Shown here: positions 59,302 through 64,000 of the stretch, piece after piece
How the letters are laid out: each line of letters opens with the position of its first letter
Position numbering within the stretch: the stretch's first letter is position 1
Notes under the pieces: model-generated
Told to the model about the DNA's origin: nothing
The model's input: the letters and a program-made list of their open reading frames with translations, nothing else
Databases searched by the model: none
Origin: Klebsiella sp. RHBSTW-00484
GTDB lineage: Bacteria > Pseudomonadota > Gammaproteobacteria > Enterobacterales > Enterobacteriaceae
Direction of reading: 5' to 3'
Length of the DNA stretch: 64,000 nucleotides
Assembly (NCBI RefSeq): GCF_013705725.1
Contig: NZ_CP055481.1
Location: forward strand, 2,232,001 to 2,296,000
Program-made: the position numbers and the translations under genes

Positions 59302-59805
59302 TCAGGCGTAGGTGTAGGTGACGCTAATCACTGCCTGAATGGTTCCCTGGGTAGCTCCGCCGTTGACTGACAGTGCGCGAACCTGCAATGGGAAGCTGGC
59401 GGATTGGGTCGCATCATCCACCTGAACCCCTTTTGTCGCGCCGGTGTTCAGGGTGACGCCGCCGTCATCTTGCAGCTCGAGCTGGATATTTCCTGCGGTG
59501 CCCTGGTTTTTGTAGTATCCAGTAGCATCCGCTGTGCCGCTGAAGCTGGCGGTGACTCGTGAGGTGCCAACAGGGCAGTTACTCAGGTTGAGCGCCACGC
59601 TGTGCCAGGGCGAAGAGGAGCCAGCCGAGACCAGGCTAAAGGTGTAAAGATCGCCAAGATCGACGGTGGCGTTGACGGTGGACACCGTACAGGGTTTAGC
59701 CACCACTTTGCCGTTAACGGTAATGGTCACGTCGGCGGCCTGTAGCGTAGGGGAGGTCGCTGCCAGCATCGCGGCCAGAAGCCACCCGGTGTGGGTAAAT
59801 TTCAT
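59302..59805 (-). CDS. fimG: Type 1 fimbrial minor subunit FimG
   Basis: 167-residue tip fibrillum adaptor between FimF and FimH. Signal peptide (LLAAMLAATSPTLQA), donor strand ADVTITVNGKVVAKPCTVST, paired Cys residues, and the C-terminal beta-zipper (QAVISVTYTYA). It ends 11 bases before fimH and starts 12 bases after fimF. Confidence 0.96.
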   Translation of the reverse strand: MKFTHTGWLLAAMLAATSPTLQAADVTITVNGKVVAKPCTVSTVNATVDLGDLYTFSLVSAGSSSPWHSVALNLSNCPVGTSRVTASFSGTADATGYYKNQGTAGNIQLELQDDGGVTLNTGATKGVQVDDATQSASFPLQVRALSVNGGATQGTIQAVISVTYTYA

Positions 59806-59817
59806 CAGCGCCTCCGG

Positions 59818-60351
59818 TTACTGAAATTCGAGAGTGAATGTTGCGGTTGCATTTACGTGTCCGGCGGTCACCGGTACCTGAGTGGCCATCAGCCGGGCAT
59901 AAAAGTTCAGTGTATTGGTCTGACCGGGGCTCAGCGTGGTCCATGGGATCGTGACTGACGTGGCGTTAAGCGGTAGCATCGTCTGCTGCGCATCAAGGAT
60001 TTGCACGCCCATGCCCGCTGCGGCCGTCGCCCCGCCGTCGAGTTTTAGCAAGTCGGTATTGATGCTATCGGCAATACCAACAAAACCGATTTTCACCGCC
60101 GTGACCGAGCTGCCGCAGGGCGACAGTACGATGCGAAAGGGCACCAAAGGCGTGGTGGCCCCGACCGCATGGAACTGTTTTGCGGCGTTATCCAGCAGGT
60201 CGACGGTAAAATCTTTGGATTCGCCCGCGACGGCGCAGGCGTTATCGCGAACGTAACCGCTGATGGTGATGGTGCTGTCCGCCGCCGTGGCGTTGGCAAC
60301 CACCAGCGACAGAACGGCGCACAGCAGATAAACGGATTTTCTCATCATCAT
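59818..60351 (-). CDS. fimF: Type 1 fimbrial minor subunit FimF
   Basis: 177 residues. Signal peptide, then [20 protein letters not shown] donor strand, [19 protein letters not shown] and the C-terminal [20 protein letters not shown] and ATFTLEFQ, closely matching E. coli FimF. It joins the FimA rod to FimG. Eight bases after fimD. Confidence 0.97.
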   Translation of the reverse strand: MMMRKSVYLLCAVLSLVVANATAADSTITISGYVRDNACAVAGESKDFTVDLLDNAAKQFHAVGATTPLVPFRIVLSPCGSSVTAVKIGFVGIADSINTDLLKLDGGATAAAGMGVQILDAQQTMLPLNATSVTIPWTTLSPGQTNTLNFYARLMATQVPVTAGHVNATATFTLEFQ

Positions 60352-60358
60352 GGTTTCC

Positions 60359-62986
60359 TTAGCGGCACTCGGCTGATAGCTGGCTCAGCATCTGGTTCTG
60401 GCTTTCCGGCGACAGGTTATAGTCGGCTTCGCAGCTGGCGTTCGGGCCTTCACCCCATTTCGCCTGCACTTTGCCGACCAGCGGCATCCCGCTCAGATAA
60501 ACCTGGCCGTTATCGGCGACGATGCTGCTGCCCTGTTTGCTGTCCGAGGTGACCAGCGCGCCGAAGGGGACCGGTTTGCCGTTATAGATAAGCGACATCA
60601 GTAGCTTGAGCCCGACGTGAGCTTTAAATTCAGCGCGGACAATCGCCCCGTGGGTCGGGACCACGCTGGCCACCGCATCGTCCAGATCGACGTTATCGGC
60701 GAGGCTGTTGGTATTCAGCGCTACCCGGTTTTCCCGGTATTCGGTGGCGTAAGGCAGCACGGCGTAACCGCGCCAGTCGGTCTGAACTCCGGTCTGGTTT
60801 TCCACTTTCACATTGTCGGCACCAGGAGCCTTAATCAGCACCACGGTGTCGTTCATGGGTTGGCTCAGGGTGACGCCATCGGCGTGGGCCAGTACGCCGC
60901 CGCTCAGACCGTAATAAAGCTGCTTGATGCCGTCGCTGCGGCTATAGCCGATGTTGGCGTTGCCGTAGCCGCCGCGGTAGTTCAGCGCGGTGTAACCGGT
61001 CGCGCCGCTGTTGCCTTCGCCGCCGCCCGCGTAGCCGGTCTGCACGCTGTAGCTCAGGTTGTTATCTTCCAGCAGCGTGCCGTACAGGCCTGCGAGGCTG
61101 GTGGTTCGACCATTCAGATCGTTAGACATACTGTAGCTGGCGCTGGCGTGTCGCCAGGCGGATTTGCTGTCCGAGCGCATCCAGTGGCTGAACGGAATAT
61201 TGACGTTGACCGCCAGCATCTGATCGCGCCCCTGCTGCCAGGCGTTTTTGGTCAGGCTGTAGCTCAGCGTCCAGTTAATATCGTCGACGGCGGCGTTCAG
61301 TCCGGCCTGTAGCTGCTGATCGGCCTTGCCGGTGCCCCAGTAGGTTTGATGGCTACCGCTCAGATAGAGGGTGGCGGTACGACCCAATTGCTGGGTGACG
61401 CTGAGCTGTACCTTGCCGCGCTTGTTGTAAGCGAGGTTGTAGTAGTCGGTGAACTTCGGCTTCACTTCAACCACACCATCCTGCGTTTCGACGTTGTAGC
61501 CGCTCATCCGGCTGTAAGTGGTGTCGGCGAAGCTGAAATAGCCGCGCGTGGAGTAGCGATACCCCACCAGCTGGATATTAGTGCCGGTATCCGTGAGCGA
61601 TTTGTTATACAGAAAGCGTATCGACTGCCCCTGATGATCGCTGTCATCGGGCAGGGTGGCGTTGGCCTGGGTGATATCCAGCGACAGGGCGCCCAGTTCT
61701 CCCATGTTTTTCCCCACGCCGAGGTTAAAGGCGCGATAGCGGTCCGCCAGTTGGGTGCCGCCGTACAGCGTCCAGCCAGCCGGAAGCCCGTGAAGTAGGG
61801 TGCCCTGGAAGAATTTCGGTTTTTCCTGCTGGGTGCTGCCGCTGCGGTATTCACCGGTAGTGACGGCATAGCGGGTATGGCCTTCGCGCTGGAGCACCGG
61901 GACCGACGAGTAGGGGACACTGATGACCTGGCTGCTGCCGTCGGCCTCTTTGATGGTCACCTGCAGATCGCCGCCGCTACCTGCGGCATAGAGATCGTTA
62001 ATAGTGAACGGACCAGGCGGTACCGTACTTTGGTAGATCTCATAGCCGTTCTGCTTCACCGAGACCTGGGCCGTGCCGCGGGCAATCCCGTGGATTACCG
62101 GGGCAAAGCCCTTCTGGCTATCCGGCAGCATGTTATCGTCGGACGCCAACTGCACGCCGCGGAAGTTAATGCCATCGAAGACATCACCGTTGGTATAGCT
62201 GTCGCCAAGCGTCAGGCGCGAGCGCAGCAGCGTGATGTCACGCTCCAGCCAGGTGTTGACGTGCTGCCATTTGTTTTCACTGATCGACGAACTACCGCTG
62301 CTGCTGTAGCTCCAGGTGGTGTTATCACGCAAGCGCCAGGCGCCCAGATTCAGGCCGCTTTGCAGGTTCAGGTAGGCGTAGTTGCTGCTGCCGCCCACGT
62401 CGTTGTGGACGTTGTTGCCGGTGAAGTTGTAGTTCAGCAACCCGGCGTTAATCCCGTGGTCCCAGAGCTCAGGCGGAATGTAGCCGCGGGCGCGGTTGCC
62501 CATAAATGCCTGGGGAACGGTTATCCAGAGCCGCTGCTGTCCGGCATCAAAGCGGGTAGTGGCATCTTTTATCATCTCGGTCAACGGCACGCAGGCGTCC
62601 GCTGCCAGTACGTCGATTCCGGCAATGGTCAATGTATTGACGCCCATGCTGGCAAGTTGCCCACGCGTCAGGCAGGGGGCCAGTTCGTGGCTTTTTTCGT
62701 CGACATTAAAGGTGACATCGCGGGTGGTCATATACCCGTCATTCAGATAGATATCTGCGCGATAGGTACCTGGCGGCAACTCCTGGCCTTTTTCAAAACT
62801 GGAAAGATCCGCTACGGCCGCGGGATCGTCCGCCAGAAAACGCGGGTTAAAATAGAGTTCCGCCTGTGCATAAAAGGCTGGTGAGGCGAGTAAAAAGGCA
62901 AGAGGGATCTGCGCGAATATGCGCGCAGATCCTGGAGCAATGCGCCGGGTATCCAAACAGTCGAGTCCATATTTCAGATGTGACAT
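60359..62986 (-). CDS. fimD: Type 1 fimbrial outer-membrane usher FimD
   Basis: 875-residue usher forming a 24-strand barrel with plug and periplasmic domains. Signal segment, then [20 protein letters not shown] (N-terminal chaperone-binding domain), [36 protein letters not shown], the barrel ([31 protein letters not shown]), and C-terminal domains ending [18 protein letters not shown] at 62986 with GGAGGGACT. It accepts FimC-subunit complexes and secretes them. Confidence 0.98.
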   Translation of the reverse strand: MSHLKYGLDCLDTRRIAPGSARIFAQIPLAFLLASPAFYAQAELYFNPRFLADDPAAVADLSSFEKGQELPPGTYRADIYLNDGYMTTRDVTFNVDEKSHELAPCLTRGQLASMGVNTLTIAGIDVLAADACVPLTEMIKDATTRFDAGQQRLWITVPQAFMGNRARGYIPPELWDHGINAGLLNYNFTGNNVHNDVGGSSNYAYLNLQSGLNLGAWRLRDNTTWSYSSSGSSSISENKWQHVNTWLERDITLLRSRLTLGDSYTNGDVFDGINFRGVQLASDDNMLPDSQKGFAPVIHGIARGTAQVSVKQNGYEIYQSTVPPGPFTINDLYAAGSGGDLQVTIKEADGSSQVISVPYSSVPVLQREGHTRYAVTTGEYRSGSTQQEKPKFFQGTLLHGLPAGWTLYGGTQLADRYRAFNLGVGKNMGELGALSLDITQANATLPDDSDHQGQSIRFLYNKSLTDTGTNIQLVGYRYSTRGYFSFADTTYSRMSGYNVETQDGVVEVKPKFTDYYNLAYNKRGKVQLSVTQQLGRTATLYLSGSHQTYWGTGKADQQLQAGLNAAVDDINWTLSYSLTKNAWQQGRDQMLAVNVNIPFSHWMRSDSKSAWRHASASYSMSNDLNGRTTSLAGLYGTLLEDNNLSYSVQTGYAGGGEGNSGATGYTALNYRGGYGNANIGYSRSDGIKQLYYGLSGGVLAHADGVTLSQPMNDTVVLIKAPGADNVKVENQTGVQTDWRGYAVLPYATEYRENRVALNTNSLADNVDLDDAVASVVPTHGAIVRAEFKAHVGLKLLMSLIYNGKPVPFGALVTSDSKQGSSIVADNGQVYLSGMPLVGKVQAKWGEGPNASCEADYNLSPESQNQMLSQLSAECR

Positions 62987-63061
62987 AGTCCCTCCGGTCC
63001 AAAGTCGCCCGGCAATCGGTATATTTTTAGTTCAGGGGGGAGAGCGCGGCTCCCCGTTCAG

Positions 63062-63793
63062 TTACTGCATAGCGCCTTTCATACGCGGAGTCAGGGCGCC
63101 GTAGTCGTTGATCGTCCGCCAGGTAATTTCGCTACCTGCATCGGAGGGTAACTGGACGGTGGTTTCGCCCATCGGCGGGACCAGCGCATTTTTCAGAATG
63201 CGGGTTCCGGCATTGAGCTCGGTAACCGTCTGAAAATAAGGCGTCGGATTAATCAGCGTGAGCGAGCCCGCGCTGCGACGAAACTTCAGCTTTTCCGGAG
63301 CCTGATCCGGCGGCAGCGCCAGCTTTGCCGGGCGATAATAGAGCTTGATGCGGCTGATAATCGCCAGCTGCAGGGTGTTGTCGCTGAGTTTCGATTTGTC
63401 CATCGACGGGATCGCTTTGACGTTCATCCAGAACAGGGTTTCCCGGTCCTGTGGCAGCTGGTTATTGGTGGCATCAAGGATGCGCAGGGTGTTCTCTTTT
63501 TTCCCCTGCATGGCAAACAGCGGCGGAGTGATAACAAAACGTCCGTCTTTCACGCCATCGGCATTTTCTACCCAGGACTGGATCAGATAGGTGTTCTCGT
63601 CGTTATTGGTCACTGCCAACTGAACTTGCTTCTGCCCGGACGGATAAATGACGCGAGTTGCACCCAGCGCGACCCCAGCTTGCGCCTGCGCGGCGAAACC
63701 AGTGGTGGCGATCAGTAAAAGTCCTGCCAGTAAACCGCGCATCCCGCGCATAGTACCCAGTGTATTTTTCATGCTTACCTCTTTCTTACTCAC
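63062..63793 (-). CDS. fimC: Type 1 fimbrial periplasmic chaperone FimC
   Basis: 243 residues by the GTG start. Signal peptide, then the mature start GVALGATRVIYPSGQKQVQL, VTNNDENTYLIQSWVENADG, RFVITPPLFAMQGKKENTLR (G1 strand), and ISRIKLYYRPAKLALPPDQA. The cleft Arg and Lys of PapD-type chaperones (R8 in ATRVIYP and K112 in RIKLYYRP) are present. GTG 63793 parallels E. coli FimC; ATG 63772 with AGAGG is an equally good start. Confidence 0.97.
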   Translation of the reverse strand: MSKKEVSMKNTLGTMRGMRGLLAGLLLIATTGFAAQAQAGVALGATRVIYPSGQKQVQLAVTNNDENTYLIQSWVENADGVKDGRFVITPPLFAMQGKKENTLRILDATNNQLPQDRETLFWMNVKAIPSMDKSKLSDNTLQLAIISRIKLYYRPAKLALPPDQAPEKLKFRRSAGSLTLINPTPYFQTVTELNAGTRILKNALVPPMGETTVQLPSDAGSEITWRTINDYGALTPRMKGAMQ

Positions 63794-63818
63794 TGTTATT
63801 TCCTGTTACCGGTACTGA

Positions 63819-64000
63819 TTACTGGTAGGTCAGGGAGAACCAGGCCTGAGCATTTGCTGCTCCTCCGGTGACCTGATTCCCGGTGGAACGATATTTGGCG
63901 ACAAAATGCAGGGTAGTAGGACCCGTGTGCAGTTGTGTCCATGATGCTGGTGGCGCATTGAGTGGGATCAGATTGCCTGTTTTATCAAACAGGGCCACGC
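63819..64000 (-). CDS. fimI: Fimbrial protein FimI, C-terminal part (cut by window edge)
   Basis: The last 60 codons of FimI, a pilin-like protein proposed to end rod growth at the usher. [40 protein letters not shown] and [10 protein letters not shown] match E. coli FimI. The beginning lies beyond the right edge, where fimA would follow. Confidence 0.93.
   Translation of the reverse strand, partial: VALFDKTGNLIPLNAPPASWTQLHTGPTTLHFVAKYRSTGNQVTGGAANAQAWFSLTYQ

Noticed and set aside
60617..62884. Long + strand ORFs opposite fimD
   Set aside because: They are antisense to an almost complete match to the FimD usher, with no independent coding signal.

Overview
The window is a chromosomal segment of a Klebsiella-type enterobacterium. 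The capsule locus runs into gnd, ugd and uge, the his operon follows, the yeeZ/yeeY/plaP ... sbcB/dacD/gyrI/yeeA/yeeX block matches E. coli gene order, and the type 1 fimbrial operon ends in fimK, a Klebsiella hallmark. The species cannot be fixed from sequence reading alone. No rRNA, tRNA or CRISPR array was found.

Region 1 (1-9773, + strand) is very AT-rich and is the serotype-specific end of a Wzx/Wzy-type capsule cluster. It holds three glycosyltransferases (the first cut by the window edge), an EpsG-type polymerase, a Tat-signal GH43-like propeller protein, the Wzx flippase, an FrhB-like iron-sulfur protein coupled to a polysaccharide pyruvyl transferase, and UDP-galactopyranose mutase. 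Composition changes sharply at gnd (10000), as expected for an exchangeable surface-polysaccharide block. Region 2 (10000-17268) carries gnd, ugd and a reverse-strand uge. Between uge and hisI, where Klebsiella normally has its O-antigen (rfb) locus, there is only a 3' gene remnant, an IS903-type element without target duplication, and an orphan Fur-box-like palindrome.

Region 3 (17269-24593, - strand) is the complete histidine operon hisGDCBHAFI with leader peptide hisL, attenuator and promoter. An IS3-family element lies just upstream of the promoter. Region 4 (25997-40078) follows the E. coli backbone: yeeZ, yeeY, plaP, then a divergent ArsR regulator and EF-G paralogue, then sbcB, dacD, gyrI, yeeA, yeeX, a decayed cobU and an intact cobS. 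An ISL3-family element has landed upstream of gyrI and appears to split a LexA-like operator. An IS481-family element sits in a REP sequence behind cobS.

Region 5 (41496-52521) is metabolic accessory DNA: a short S-adenosylhomocysteine hydrolase-like gene, an ERIC repeat, an HPP membrane protein, and a cyclitol- or sugar-type catabolic operon (MFS porter, Gfo/Idh dehydrogenase, orphan PTS EIIA, TIM-barrel isomerase) with a LacI regulator. It continues with a tautomerase, a LysR regulator, a lipoate-ligase-like protein and an MHS-family transporter. Region 6 (52823-64000) concerns signalling and surface attachment: a periplasmic molybdopterin-fold protein coupled to a GGDEF-EAL protein, the nitrate-responsive yeaR-yoaG pair, and the type 1 fimbrial genes fimI (partial), fimC, fimD, fimF, fimG, fimH and fimK on the - strand. 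FimH keeps its mannose pocket but lacks both tyrosine-gate residues.
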